Below, in pieces: positions 18,745 to 27,720 of a stretch of 64,000 bases of DNA. The notes under the pieces were generated by a model that saw only the letters and a program-made list of their open reading frames with translations, was not told the origin of the DNA and did no database searches. Position numbers and translations under genes: made by a program. Source of the DNA: Actinoplanes sp. DH11 (lineage in GTDB: Bacteria > Actinomycetota > Actinomycetes > Mycobacteriales > Micromonosporaceae); the NCBI RefSeq assembly GCF_020873875.1, contig NZ_JAHWGU010000024.1:62001-126000 (forward strand), written 5' to 3'. Position 1 is the stretch's first letter; every line of letters begins with the position of its first letter.

Positions 18745-19707
18745 ATGACCATCGCCTTCGATTACACGCGCTCGCTCGGGCCGGTGCTGGGCCGGTTCAT
18801 GGCGGGGCTGCGTGATCGCCGGGTGCTCGGCGCACGGACCTCGGACGGCCGGGTGCACGTGCCGCCGCTGGAGTTCGACCCGGTCACCCACAAGCCGGTC
18901 ACCGACCTGGTCGAGGTGTCGGGCGCGGGCACGGTGGTCAGCTGGACCTGGTCGCCGCACCCGCTCGAGGGCCAGCCGCTGGACCGGCCGTTCGGGTGGG
19001 CGCTGATCCGGCTGGACGGCGCGGACACCACCATGATCCACGCGGTGGACGCCGGGGCCGAGACGCGGATGCGCACCGGGATGCGGGTGCGGGCCCGGTG
19101 GGCGGCCGACCGCACCGGCCACATCCGCGACCTGGCGTGCTTCGAACCGGCCGGTTCATCGGTCGGTTCGTCAGCGGGTTCGTCAGCCGGTTCGGCGGTC
19201 GGTTCGTCAGCCGGCGAGGCGGCCGGCGAGCCCGTGCGGATCATGGTCACCCCGATCCGGCTGCACTACCGGCACACCACCTCCGACGAGGAGGACCACT
19301 ACCTGCGTGCGCTCGCCGACGGCCGGCTGATCGGGCAGCGCTGCCCGGCGTGCCGCAAGGTCTACGTCCCGCCCCGGGTCTGCCCGGCCGACGGGGTGGC
19401 ACCCGGCGAGGTCGTCGCGGTGAGCGACCGGGGCACGGTCACGACGTTCTGCGTGGTGAACGTCCCGTTCGCCGGCCAGCGTCTGGACCCGCCATACGTG
19501 GTGGCCCAGGTCCTGCTGGACGGCGCCGACATCCCGGTGCCGCACCTGATCCTCGGGCTCGACGCGGCCCAGGTGCGGATGGGGATGCGGGTCGCCGCGG
19601 TCTGGCGGGACCGGGCACAGTGGTCGGCCACCCCGGAGAACATCGCGCACTTCGAGCCCACCGGCGAACCGGACGCCGGCTACGAGTCGTATGCGGAGCA
19701 TCTATGA
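18745..19707 (+). CDS. Two-domain DUF35 (OB-fold) protein, thiolase partner
   Basis: A 320-residue protein with two OB-fold DUF35 units: residues about 30-125, which have lost the zinc ribbon, and about 190-300, which keep a four-cysteine ribbon (CPACRKVYVPPRVCPADG) before GTVTTFCVVNVPF. DUF35 proteins partner thiolase-fold enzymes as subunits of aldolases or thiolases. Order and size match the mycobacterial DUF35 gene that precedes ltp4 and ltp3. The stop overlaps the next ATG. A Ser/Gly/Ala repeat (residues about 137-157) links the two domains and looks like local repeat expansion. Confidence 0.82.
   Translation: MTIAFDYTRSLGPVLGRFMAGLRDRRVLGARTSDGRVHVPPLEFDPVTHKPVTDLVEVSGAGTVVSWTWSPHPLEGQPLDRPFGWALIRLDGADTTMIHAVDAGAETRMRTGMRVRARWAADRTGHIRDLACFEPAGSSVGSSAGSSAGSAVGSSAGEAAGEPVRIMVTPIRLHYRHTTSDEEDHYLRALADGRLIGQRCPACRKVYVPPRVCPADGVAPGEVVAVSDRGTVTTFCVVNVPFAGQRLDPPYVVAQVLLDGADIPVPHLILGLDAAQVRMGMRVAAVWRDRAQWSATPENIAHFEPTGEPDAGYESYAEHL
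19153..19215. repeat. Short coding repeat linking the DUF35 domains
   Basis: About five degenerate 12-bp units of the type GGTTCGTCAGCC encode Gly-Ser-Ser-Ala repeats between the two OB-fold units. The frame is kept. Confidence 0.7.
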
Positions 19708-20714
19708 GCGACGTCGCGGTCATCGGGTTCGCCGCCGCGGACACCTCGGTCACCACCAGCGGCGTGGAGACCCTGGTCCCGGTCTTCGAGCGGGCTCTCG
19801 GCCGGGCCGGGCTGAGCCGCCGCGAGGTGGACTTCTGGTGCTCCGGGTCGTCGGACTACCTGGCCGGCCGGGCGTTCTCGTTCGTCAGCGCGGTGGACGC
19901 GATCGGCGCCGTGCCACCGATCACCGAGTCGCACGTGGAGATGGACGCGGCGTGGGCCTTCTACGAGGCCTACCTCAAAATCGTGAGCGGGGAGGCCGAG
20001 ACCGCGCTGGTGTACGGGTTCGGCAAGGCCGGCGCCGGTGACCTGAACCGGGTGCTCGCGTTGCAGCTCGACCCGTACACGGTGGCGCCGCTCTGGCCGG
20101 ACGCGACGAGCGTGGCGGCACTTCAGGCACGGCTCGCGCTGGAGGCCGGGCTGTTCACCGAACGGGACATGGCCGTGGTGGCCGCGCGCGACCGGGCGGA
20201 GACGGCCGAGGAGTTGCTGACCCGGCCGTACGTCGCCGCCCCGCTGCGCGCCCACGACGTCGCGCGGCTGGCGGACGGCGCCGCGGCCGTGGTGCTGGCC
20301 GCCGGTGACCGGGCCCGCCACCGGCCTTCCGCCGGCGATCGTCCCGCGTGGATCACCGGCATCGCCCATCGGGTGGACCCGCCGGGTCTCGGCGAGCGGG
20401 ACCTGACGGCGGTGCCCTCGGCCACCGCCGCGGCCGCGGACGCCGGTCTCGGCGCCGACGTGGAGGTGGTCGCGCTGCACGCCCCGTTCACCCACCAGGA
20501 GCTGCTGTTACGTGCCGCTCTCGGCCTGCCGGACAGCACCCGCTCGGTCGCACCGGAGGGTAACGCCATGTTCTCGGCCGGGCTGTCCCGGATCGGCGCG
20601 GCGGCCACCGAGGTCATGTCCGGCCGGGCGCGGACCGCCGTCGCGCATGCCACCGGCGGGCCCGCCCTGCAGCAGAACCTGGTCTGCGTGCTGACCGGAT
20701 CGGAGACGGTGTGA
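19704..20714 (+). CDS. ltp4: Thiolase-fold SCPx/aldolase family protein (Ltp4-like)
   Basis: A 336-residue thiolase-fold protein. It keeps fold markers such as VAVIGFAAADTS, LADGAAAVVLA, the EGNAMFSAGLSRIGAAATEV turn and the final GGPALQQNLVCVL. The segment that carries the nucleophilic cysteine in true thiolases reads SHVEMDAAWAFYEA, with no cysteine. This suggests an aldolase-type or non-thiolytic subunit, as known for Ltp-type steroid aldolases acting with DUF35 partners. Its ATG overlaps the DUF35 stop (ATGA) and its stop overlaps the next start, so the three proteins probably form one complex. Confidence 0.78.
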   Translation: MSDVAVIGFAAADTSVTTSGVETLVPVFERALGRAGLSRREVDFWCSGSSDYLAGRAFSFVSAVDAIGAVPPITESHVEMDAAWAFYEAYLKIVSGEAETALVYGFGKAGAGDLNRVLALQLDPYTVAPLWPDATSVAALQARLALEAGLFTERDMAVVAARDRAETAEELLTRPYVAAPLRAHDVARLADGAAAVVLAAGDRARHRPSAGDRPAWITGIAHRVDPPGLGERDLTAVPSATAAAADAGLGADVEVVALHAPFTHQELLLRAALGLPDSTRSVAPEGNAMFSAGLSRIGAAATEVMSGRARTAVAHATGGPALQQNLVCVLTGSETV

Positions 20715-21865
20715 TGAGACGGGCGGCAGTGCTCGGCACCGGGCAGACGCAGCACCGCTCCCGGCGTACCGACGTCTCCATGGCCGGGCTGTGCCGGGAG
20801 GCGATCGACCGCGCGCTGACCGATTCCGACACCGACTGGTCCCAGATCGACGCGGTGGTGCTGGGCAAGGCACCCGACCTGTTCGAGGGCGTGATGATGC
20901 CCGAACTGTTCCTCGCCGACGCGATCGGCGCAGCCGGGAAACCGTTGCTCCGGGTGCACACCGCCGGCTCGGTGGGCGGTGCCACCGCGCTCGTCGCGAC
21001 GAGCCTGATCCGGGCCGGGGTGCACCGGCGGGTGCTGGCGGTGGCGTTCGAGAAGCAGTCCGAGTCGAACGCCATGTGGGCGCTCTCCATCCAGCCGCCG
21101 TTCAGCGCGCCGATCGGGGCCGGGGCCGGCGGGTACTTCGCGCCGCACATCCGCTCCTACATCCGCCGGTTCGGGGTTCCCGAGCACGTCGGCGCGCTCG
21201 TCGCGGTGAAGGACCGGCGCAACGGCGCGCTGAACCCGTACGCCCACCTGCGCCAGCCGGACATCACCCCGGAATCGGTCCGGTCGTCGCCGATGCTGTG
21301 GGACCCGATCCGCTACGACGAGACGTGCCCGTCGTCGGACGGCGCCTGTGCCGTGGTGATCGGGGACCAGGCCGCGGCCGAGTCCAGTTCTGATCAGGTT
21401 GCCTGGATCCGGGCCACGGCCATGCGGACCGAGCCGACGTCCTACTCCGGCAAGGACCATGTGAACCCGCGCGCCGGCGCGCTCGCGGCCCGGGCGCTGT
21501 GGGCGGCGGCCGGGATCAGCGACCCGCTCGACGAGGTCGACGTCGCCGAGATCTACGTGCCGTTCTCCTGGTTCGAGCCGATGTGGCTGGAGAACCTGGG
21601 CTTCACCGGGCCGGGGCAGGGCTGGAAGCTCACCGAGGCCGGCGAGACCGGGATCGGCGGCCGGTTGCCCGTCAACCCGTCCGGCGGGGTGCTGTGCTCC
21701 AACCCGATCGGCGCCTCCGGGCTGCTGCGCTTCGCCGAGGCCGCGATGCAGGTGATGGGCCGGGCCGGAGCGCACCAGGTGGCCGGAGCCGGCACGGCGC
21801 TGGGTCACGCGTACGGCGGTGGGTCCCAGTTCTTCAGCATGTGGGTGGTCGGTAAGCAGCCCTGA
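20714..21865 (+). CDS. ltp3: Thiolase-fold SCPx/aldolase family protein (Ltp3-like)
   Basis: A 383-residue thiolase-superfamily protein starting RRAAVLGTGQTQHR. The nucleophile region reads HTAGSVGGATAL, with serine where classical thiolases have cysteine. The second half keeps VDVAEIYVPFSW, VNPSGGVLCSNPIGASG and GHAYGGGSQFFSMWV. It matches the mycobacterial Ltp3 lipid-transfer/thiolase-like protein encoded beside Ltp4 and a DUF35 protein. GTG 20711 is an alternative start; ATG 20714 is favoured. A role in cleaving the steroid side chain together with its two neighbours is likely by context. Confidence 0.78.
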   Translation: MRRAAVLGTGQTQHRSRRTDVSMAGLCREAIDRALTDSDTDWSQIDAVVLGKAPDLFEGVMMPELFLADAIGAAGKPLLRVHTAGSVGGATALVATSLIRAGVHRRVLAVAFEKQSESNAMWALSIQPPFSAPIGAGAGGYFAPHIRSYIRRFGVPEHVGALVAVKDRRNGALNPYAHLRQPDITPESVRSSPMLWDPIRYDETCPSSDGACAVVIGDQAAAESSSDQVAWIRATAMRTEPTSYSGKDHVNPRAGALAARALWAAAGISDPLDEVDVAEIYVPFSWFEPMWLENLGFTGPGQGWKLTEAGETGIGGRLPVNPSGGVLCSNPIGASGLLRFAEAAMQVMGRAGAHQVAGAGTALGHAYGGGSQFFSMWVVGKQP

Positions 21866-22043
21866 CCGATTTTCGACCGCGGCGAGCATTTCTGCAACAA
21901 ACCTGCAAATCGAATTCATTGACTGCCTTATCTCGGCGGTGGGACATTTCTGTCGTACCTCAAGCACCGCCGGAGCCATCCCCACCTGCGTTTTTATCGC
22001 CAGGCTCAGTGTGCGGTGCCCATTCCCTCAGGTAGGAGAAATG

Positions 22044-23870
22044 ATGGCGCCAACTTCTCGCGCCCGACGTCTGGCCGGAATCGGCGGGCTGATCATTTCG
22101 GTGACAGCCGGCATGATCGCCGTGGTCGGCACCGCCGAGGCGGCGACCGTGTTCAGCGCCGACTTCGAGTCGGGCAGCACCTCCGGATGGTCGAAATCGG
22201 GCGGGACCTGGTCGGTCGTCAGCGACGGCTCGCAGGTCCTCCAGCAGAGCGACACCGGAAGCGAACGGGCCCGGCAGTTCGCCGGTTCGACCGCCTGGAC
22301 GAACTATTCGGTGCAGGCCCGGGTCAAGGCGACCTCGTTCGCGTCGAGCGCCGGGATCGTGGCGCTCACCGCGCGGGCCGCCGGGTCGACGAAGATGTAC
22401 CGTCTCGGACTGACCGGCGCCGGCCAGGTGCGGCTGGAGACGATGAACGGCAGTGCGGTGACCGTGCTCGGGTCGCTGTCGCAGACCGTTTCGGCGTCCA
22501 CGTTCTACACGCTGCGGCTGACGGTGAGCGGCAGCACGGTCAGCGGCTCGGTGAACGGGACCGCCGTGGGCTCGGCGTCCGACAGCACCATCGCGGCCGG
22601 GCGGATCGGCCTGCTCACCGAGCGCGCGGCCGGCCGGTTCGACGACATCGTGGTGGACGACGCGGCGGTCACCCCGCCCAGCTCGTCACCGACGTCGTCA
22701 CCGTCCACCAGCCCGTCGCCGTCCACCCCGCCGTCCTCACCGCCGCCCTCGTCCCCGCCGCCGTCCTCACCGCCGCCGTCGTCGTCCGCCGCCCTCTACG
22801 TCGCTCCGAACGGGACGGCGGACGCTGCCGGCACCGCCGCGAACCCCACCACACTGGTCTCGGCGATCACCCGGATCGCCGCGGGCGGCACGATCTATCT
22901 GCGCGGCGGCACCTACGCGCACGCCACCACCGTCACCATCCAGCCGGGCAACAACGGTTCCGCCGGCGCGCTCAAGACGATCTCCGCCTACCCCGGTGAG
23001 ACGCCGGTCCTCAACTTCTCGGCGCAGGCCGAGGACCCGGCGAACCGCGGGCTGGCGGTCAACGGCAACTACTGGCGGGTGTACGGCCTCGTCGTCGAAC
23101 GGGCCGGCGACAACGGCATCTTCGTCGGTGGCAGCAACAACGTCCTGGAACGCACCATCACCCGGTTCAACCGGGACACCGGCCTCCAGCTGTCCCGGAT
23201 CGTCTCCACCACCCCGAACAACCAGTGGCCGGCGAACAACCTGATCCTCAGCGCCGAGTCGCACGACAACGCCGACTCCGACGGCGAGGACGCGGACGGT
23301 TTCGCCGCGAAGCTGACGGTCGGATCCGGCAACGTCTTCCGGTACGCGGTGGCGCACAACAACATCGACGACGGCTGGGACCTCTACACCAAGACCGACA
23401 CCGGGCCGATCGGCGTGGTGACGATCGAGGACTCGCTCGCCTACAACAACGGCACCCTGACCGACGGCTCGCAGGCCGGCAACGGCGACCGCAACGGGTA
23501 CAAGCTCGGCGGCGAGGACATCGGGGTCAACCACGTGGTGCGGCGGAGCATCGCGTTCAAGAACGGCAAGCACGGGTTCACGTACAACAGCAACCCGGGC
23601 AGCATGACGATCTCGAACAACCTGAGCATCGACAACGCCGAGCGCAACTTCAACTTCGACGCGGGCAGCTCGGTCTTCCGCAGCAACACGTCCTGCCGCA
23701 GCGGCAGCGGGACGAACGACCGGATCATCGGCAACTCGGACAGCACGAACCAGTTCTGGTCCGGTTCCAACGGTTCCCGGTGCGCGTCCTACACCGGGGC
23801 GCTGGGCTGGTCGTTCGCCTCCGACGGCCGGCTGGCGGTGACCCTCGGCGGCCGGGCCGTGACCCTGTAG
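22044..23870 (+). CDS. Secreted pectate-lyase-like (PL9-type) beta-helix protein
   Basis: A 608-residue exported protein. A signal peptide ends at GTAEAA (about residue 33). A concanavalin-like carbohydrate-binding domain follows (FSADFESGSTSGWSKSGGTWSV, to about residue 210), then a Ser/Pro linker of PPSSPPP type. The catalytic region starts LYVAPNGTADAAGTAANP and has the right-handed beta-helix pattern, with NGYKLGGE and FKNGKHGFTYN motifs seen in PL9 pectate lyases. It probably cleaves plant cell-wall pectin outside the cell. ATG 22044 is five bases after AGGAG; ATG 22041 is possible. It is unrelated to steroid catabolism. Confidence 0.82.
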   Translation: MAPTSRARRLAGIGGLIISVTAGMIAVVGTAEAATVFSADFESGSTSGWSKSGGTWSVVSDGSQVLQQSDTGSERARQFAGSTAWTNYSVQARVKATSFASSAGIVALTARAAGSTKMYRLGLTGAGQVRLETMNGSAVTVLGSLSQTVSASTFYTLRLTVSGSTVSGSVNGTAVGSASDSTIAAGRIGLLTERAAGRFDDIVVDDAAVTPPSSSPTSSPSTSPSPSTPPSSPPPSSPPPSSPPPSSSAALYVAPNGTADAAGTAANPTTLVSAITRIAAGGTIYLRGGTYAHATTVTIQPGNNGSAGALKTISAYPGETPVLNFSAQAEDPANRGLAVNGNYWRVYGLVVERAGDNGIFVGGSNNVLERTITRFNRDTGLQLSRIVSTTPNNQWPANNLILSAESHDNADSDGEDADGFAAKLTVGSGNVFRYAVAHNNIDDGWDLYTKTDTGPIGVVTIEDSLAYNNGTLTDGSQAGNGDRNGYKLGGEDIGVNHVVRRSIAFKNGKHGFTYNSNPGSMTISNNLSIDNAERNFNFDAGSSVFRSNTSCRSGSGTNDRIIGNSDSTNQFWSGSNGSRCASYTGALGWSFASDGRLAVTLGGRAVTL

Positions 23871-26029
23871 TCGTCGGCTCTTCCCGGAAGCCGGAGCGGA
23901 TCCCCCGCTCCGGCTTCCGCCTGCCCGGCCCCGGCCGCCTGCCCGCCGAGGGCGTCGTCGAGCACGGCCAGGTGGCCGGCGACGGGGCCGACGGTGAGCA
24001 GTCCGCTTGCCGCACCGGCCAGTTCCGCCGCCGCCGGGGCGAGGGCGCTCCGGGCGCGGCGCATGGCCGGCACGTCACCGGCGGCGACCGCCGCCCTCGC
24101 GAACAGGCACCACATCGCCTCCGCGAGCAGGTCGGCCGGTGGGTCGGGGACCTCGGCGAGCGGGATCACGCCCGGTTCGCGCAGCGGCCGCACCCACGGC
24201 TCGTAGGGTCCCCAGTCGCCCGGCGCGTCGTCGCGCCAGGTGCAGCGGTCCAGGCCCGCGGCGGGCAGCGGGTGGTTCCGGCGCAGGCGCAGGCCGAGCA
24301 GGGCGAGCGGGAGCAGGCCGATGTGGAAGCCCGGCATCCCGGCACCGGCCGACCGGGCCGCCGCGGCGCGGTACCGTCGTTCCGCCTCCGGCGCCGGCAC
24401 CCCTTCGGCCACGTCGGCACGCAGGGCGCCGTACCACTGCGTGAAGACACCGGCGAGTGGCAGCTCATGCCGGCGGGCCAGGCCGTCCACCGCGGCCGCG
24501 TGCCGGTCGGCGTCGTCGAAGGCGGCCACCGCGCAACTCGCCTGGAGCCGGATCAGGTGCCCCAGGACCTCGGACGTGACCAGGCCGTGCCGGTGCGACA
24601 GGGTGACCAGTTCGGCGCCCGTGGCGTCCCGGCGCGCCGATCCGCCGGTCACCCGGCAGCTCTGCATGAAGACGCCGTTCAGGGCGAACGCCAGCAGCGC
24701 CGGGTCGTCGAGGTCGCGGGCGATCGCCTCGGCCCGGCGGGCACAGGCCGGCGGCCGGGGGTCGTGCGTGCCCCGGGACTCCACGGCGATCGTGGCGAGC
24801 AGCCGGGCCCGGGCCGGTTCGTGCCCGTCCGGGGACGACGCCGGGGGCGGGAGCACGGCCAGCGCCCGTTCCGCGGCCGCGACGACGGCCGCCGCCTGCG
24901 CCGGGTCGTCGGCGCGGGTCCAGACGGCCGGCACGTCGTAGGCGCCGATCACGCGCGCGGTCAGCTCCGGGTCGCCGAGCTGCTCGGCGGCGGCGACCGC
25001 CGCCGCCCGCTGCTCGCGGGCCACCTGGAGGCCGTCGGGGCCGGTCACCGCGAGGTTGCGCAGCAGCCCGACCGCCGACTCCAGCCGGGCCCGGGACCCG
25101 CCCGCACGAACCCGGTCGTAGGCGGAGGCGGCCGTCGTCCACACCAGGTCGGCCGGGTGCGGCGGGTCGGCCGGGTGCGGCGGGTCGGCCGGGTGGAGTG
25201 GCGAAGGCGCGGCCGGGCCGTCCAGGTGCGGTGCCTGCCGGAGGATGTCGGTCTCGAGGATGCGCAGCTCGGCGCCCGGTGCGATGCCCAGCTGGCGGTC
25301 CAGCAGGTCGCGGGCGCGGCGCAGCACGGCCAGGGCATCGCCCTGCCGGCCCGAGCGGTACAGCGCCAGCGCCAGCAGCCGCCAGCCCGGTTCGCGCCAC
25401 GGGTGCGCGGTGACGTGTTCGTCCAGGTCCGGGACGGCCTCGGCCGGGCGGCCCAGGTCGAGGCGGGCCCCGGCCCGCCGTTCGACGGCCTGCAGGCGCA
25501 ACTCGGTCAACCGGGAACGGTCGGGCCGCGGCCACACGGCGTCCGGGAAGTCGGCGTACGCGGGCCCGCGCCACCACGACAGCGCCTCGTCGAGCACCGT
25601 CAGCGCCTCGGCCGGCGCCGCCGCACCGGCCACCGCCACGGCGTCCTCGAACCGCCAGGCGTCGACGTCACCGGGCTCGGCCAGCAGGGCGTACCCGGCG
25701 CCGCGGGTGACCAGCAGCGCGGGCGGCGTCCGGGGCGCCCGGCCCGGTTCCACGGCCCGCCGCAGCGCGGCCACGAAGGTGCGCACGGCCGCGACCGCAC
25801 CGTCCGGCGGCGCCACCCAGAGGTCGTCGATCAGATCCCGGACCGGCACCACCCGGCGGCGCGCCACGATCAGCCGGGCCAGGACCGCGCGGTGCATCGG
25901 GCCCTTGAGCGCGACCGGACGGGACACACCGTCCTCGGCGATCACCGGCCCGAGGACGCCGAACCGGATCCGAGCCGGTCCGGCCGGGGCGTCAGCCGCC
26001 GGCACCCGGGTTCGCTCGCGCACCGCCAC
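23789..26029 (-). CDS. AfsR/SARP-like regulator with BTAD domain
   Basis: A 746-residue regulator. Residues about 20-110 form an OmpR-type winged helix (IRFGVLGPVIAEDG, VVPVRDLIDDLW). A bacterial transcriptional activation domain follows (about 120-265: WRGPAYADFPD, LDRQLGIAPGAELRILE). The rest is helical, TPR-like, without an NB-ARC ATPase. Such proteins activate secondary-metabolite or carbohydrate genes; here the convergent pectate-lyase gene is a possible target. A PHPADP-type repeat lies near residue 278. The last 27 codons overlap the 3' end of that gene and the reading crosses a strong hairpin, so the C-terminus may be functionally loose. GTG 26029 or 26023 may start it. Confidence 0.8.
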   Translation of the reverse strand: MAVRERTRVPAADAPAGPARIRFGVLGPVIAEDGVSRPVALKGPMHRAVLARLIVARRRVVPVRDLIDDLWVAPPDGAVAAVRTFVAALRRAVEPGRAPRTPPALLVTRGAGYALLAEPGDVDAWRFEDAVAVAGAAAPAEALTVLDEALSWWRGPAYADFPDAVWPRPDRSRLTELRLQAVERRAGARLDLGRPAEAVPDLDEHVTAHPWREPGWRLLALALYRSGRQGDALAVLRRARDLLDRQLGIAPGAELRILETDILRQAPHLDGPAAPSPLHPADPPHPADPPHPADLVWTTAASAYDRVRAGGSRARLESAVGLLRNLAVTGPDGLQVAREQRAAAVAAAEQLGDPELTARVIGAYDVPAVWTRADDPAQAAAVVAAAERALAVLPPPASSPDGHEPARARLLATIAVESRGTHDPRPPACARRAEAIARDLDDPALLAFALNGVFMQSCRVTGGSARRDATGAELVTLSHRHGLVTSEVLGHLIRLQASCAVAAFDDADRHAAAVDGLARRHELPLAGVFTQWYGALRADVAEGVPAPEAERRYRAAAARSAGAGMPGFHIGLLPLALLGLRLRRNHPLPAAGLDRCTWRDDAPGDWGPYEPWVRPLREPGVIPLAEVPDPPADLLAEAMWCLFARAAVAAGDVPAMRRARSALAPAAAELAGAASGLLTVGPVAGHLAVLDDALGGQAAGAGQAEAGAGDPLRLPGRADDYRVTARPPRVTASRPSEANDQPSAPV
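23885..23919. terminator. 15-bp hairpin after the pectate-lyase gene
   Basis: A perfect 15-bp stem (23885-23899 paired with 23905-23919) with a 5-base loop begins 15 bases after the stop at 23870. It is the strongest terminator-like structure in the window and lies inside the antisense end of the BTAD regulator. Confidence 0.75.
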
Positions 26030-26150
26030 CGCCTTCCGCCGCCACGCTACCGCCCTGCTCGCCGGGTGCTCCTCCGAACCCCGCAGAGTCCGGCCACGCG
26101 TGCGGAATGTGGACGCGCCATACGCCGAAGGCCCGCCGGACCCGCGCGCC

Positions 26151-26918
26151 TCAACTTTTCGGCTCGGGTTCCATCAGGCGGGCCGGGCGGGCGCGCATCT
26201 GCAAGGCGCAGATCTTCTCCGCCTCCAGGTAGACGTCGGGGTCGCCGTCGATCACCGCCCGGGCCGCTTCGATGCTGTCCTGGATCTGCACCCGTTCGTA
26301 CCGCTTGAGCCGGGGCCAATGCCATTGGACCACCTTCAGGGCGTGGAAGCGCTCGTTGCGGGACGCCGCTTTCGCGATGGCGGCGGCCAGCACACCGGCG
26401 TCGAGCAGGCGCGGGTCGCCGCGCATCAGCGCTACGAGCAGCACCCGCACCACCGGGGCGGCCTTCGGGAACAGCAGCTTCACCTCGGCGGGGTCGAACT
26501 CGTGCCGGCAGGCGAACCCGGCGGCCTGCCGGACCAGGGAGTCCTGCACCTTGACCCGTGCGGTCCAGCAGTCGTCGCCGTCCAGTTCCTCACGGATCAC
26601 GGTGTACGAGTCCACCAGCCGCGCCAGCTCCGTACCGTCCAGCAGCGCGGCCGTCTTCGGGGCGCCCTGGTCGGCGATCTGCTGCACCAGCCGCAGCCCG
26701 TAGCGGGCCGGCCCGGCCGGCGCGGTGCCGAGCCGGTGGATGAGGACCGGGCTGAGCAGCAGAAAGGCGCCCACGACGATGAGTACGGGGGACGCCGGCG
26801 GCCGGGTGAGGTCGAAGTACACCCGCCAGGCGCCGACACCGAGGCACCCGGCGCCGATGAACGCCAGGAACCCCAGCCACCACGCTGTGCCCCTGCCGGC
26901 GGCTCGTTGCACCGTCAC
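26151..26918 (-). CDS. Hypothetical membrane protein, two N-terminal helices
   Basis: A 255-residue protein I do not recognise. Two hydrophobic segments lie at about residues 13-31 and 43-60 and would form a membrane hairpin. The remaining part is cytosolic, helical and charged (HALKVVQWHWPRLKRYERVQIQDSIEAAR). GTG at 26918 is the most upstream plausible start; the ribosome site is weak. It stands alone between the BTAD regulator and an excalibur gene on the other strand. Confidence 0.65.
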   Translation of the reverse strand: MTVQRAAGRGTAWWLGFLAFIGAGCLGVGAWRVYFDLTRPPASPVLIVVGAFLLLSPVLIHRLGTAPAGPARYGLRLVQQIADQGAPKTAALLDGTELARLVDSYTVIREELDGDDCWTARVKVQDSLVRQAAGFACRHEFDPAEVKLLFPKAAPVVRVLLVALMRGDPRLLDAGVLAAAIAKAASRNERFHALKVVQWHWPRLKRYERVQIQDSIEAARAVIDGDPDVYLEAEKICALQMRARPARLMEPEPKS

Positions 26919-27068
26919 ACCGGGGATTCTCCTGGGGCGGGCGTGGCCGTGTGGCCGAGTCGCGGAAGATTGCCGGGCCGTTCATCCAGCGCGACCTGCC
27001 TGAACATCGCGGCCGCGGCACCCGAACGTGGAATCGACGGCGATCAACAACGGCGGCAGGGTGATCAG

Positions 27069-27716
27069 GTGAGCTATCAGCCGCCGTACCAGCCGCCCGT
27101 CCCGCCCCAGCAGCCCGGCTGGCAACAGCCTCCCGGCTGGCAACAGCCGCCCGTCCCGCCGCCTCCGCCCCGGAGGCGTGCCTCCTGGAAGCTGATCGGC
27201 GCGATCACCGGTGGCGTCCTCGTCCTCTGCTGCGGCGGGGTCGGCGTCGTCGGCGCGTTCACCGACGACGGTACGCAGCCGAAGAAGGCGGCCGGTGCGG
27301 TCGCCACCACGTCGGTCACGAGCGAGCCGGTTGCCGAGCCGGCCGCCGCCGCATCGTCGCCGAGCCCGGCGCAGACGGCGCGGTCCGCGCCGAGTTCCCA
27401 GCCGAGTTCGCGCCCGGCCAGTTCCCGGTCGCCGAGTACGCGCCCGGCTACGTCGCGGCCCGCTGCGACGAGGACGACGACGAAGCCGGCCACACCGAAG
27501 CCGAAACCGACCACCAAGAAGCCGGCGACGAAGAAGCCCACGCCGAAACCGACCACGAAGAAGCCGAAGCCCAGGCCGACGACGAAGGCGCCCAGCTCGG
27601 TGTACTACAAGAACTGCACGGCCGTCCGGGCGGCCGGCGCGGACCCGATCTACGCCGGCGACCCCGGCTACGGCCGGCACCTGGACCGGGACGGCGACGG
27701 CGTCGGCTGCGAGTGA
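27069..27716 (+). CDS. Membrane-anchored excalibur-domain protein
   Basis: A 215-residue protein. A Pro/Gln-rich start (YQPPYQPPVPPQQPGW) leads to one membrane helix (about residues 41-62). A long extracytoplasmic linker of Thr/Lys/Pro repeats follows (TKKPATKKPTPKPTTKKP type), then a C-terminal excalibur domain YYKNCTAVRAAGADPIYAGDPGYG with the calcium-loop motif DRDGDGVGCE. Excalibur domains occur on actinobacterial and firmicute surface proteins and nucleases. Here no enzymatic domain is present, so a cell-surface binding or structural role is likely. GTG at 27069 starts it. Confidence 0.85.
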   Translation: MSYQPPYQPPVPPQQPGWQQPPGWQQPPVPPPPPRRRASWKLIGAITGGVLVLCCGGVGVVGAFTDDGTQPKKAAGAVATTSVTSEPVAEPAAAASSPSPAQTARSAPSSQPSSRPASSRSPSTRPATSRPAATRTTTKPATPKPKPTTKKPATKKPTPKPTTKKPKPRPTTKAPSSVYYKNCTAVRAAGADPIYAGDPGYGRHLDRDGDGVGCE

Positions 27717-27720
27717 CAGC

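Noticed and set aside
23789-26029. Sign of a secondary-metabolite gene cluster
   Set aside because: An AfsR-like regulator alone is not enough; no synthase genes lie near it and the P450 in the window is CYP125.
23225-26308. 1027-residue plus-strand reading
   Set aside because: It crosses the pectate-lyase gene and the BTAD regulator in the wrong frames and shows no domain.
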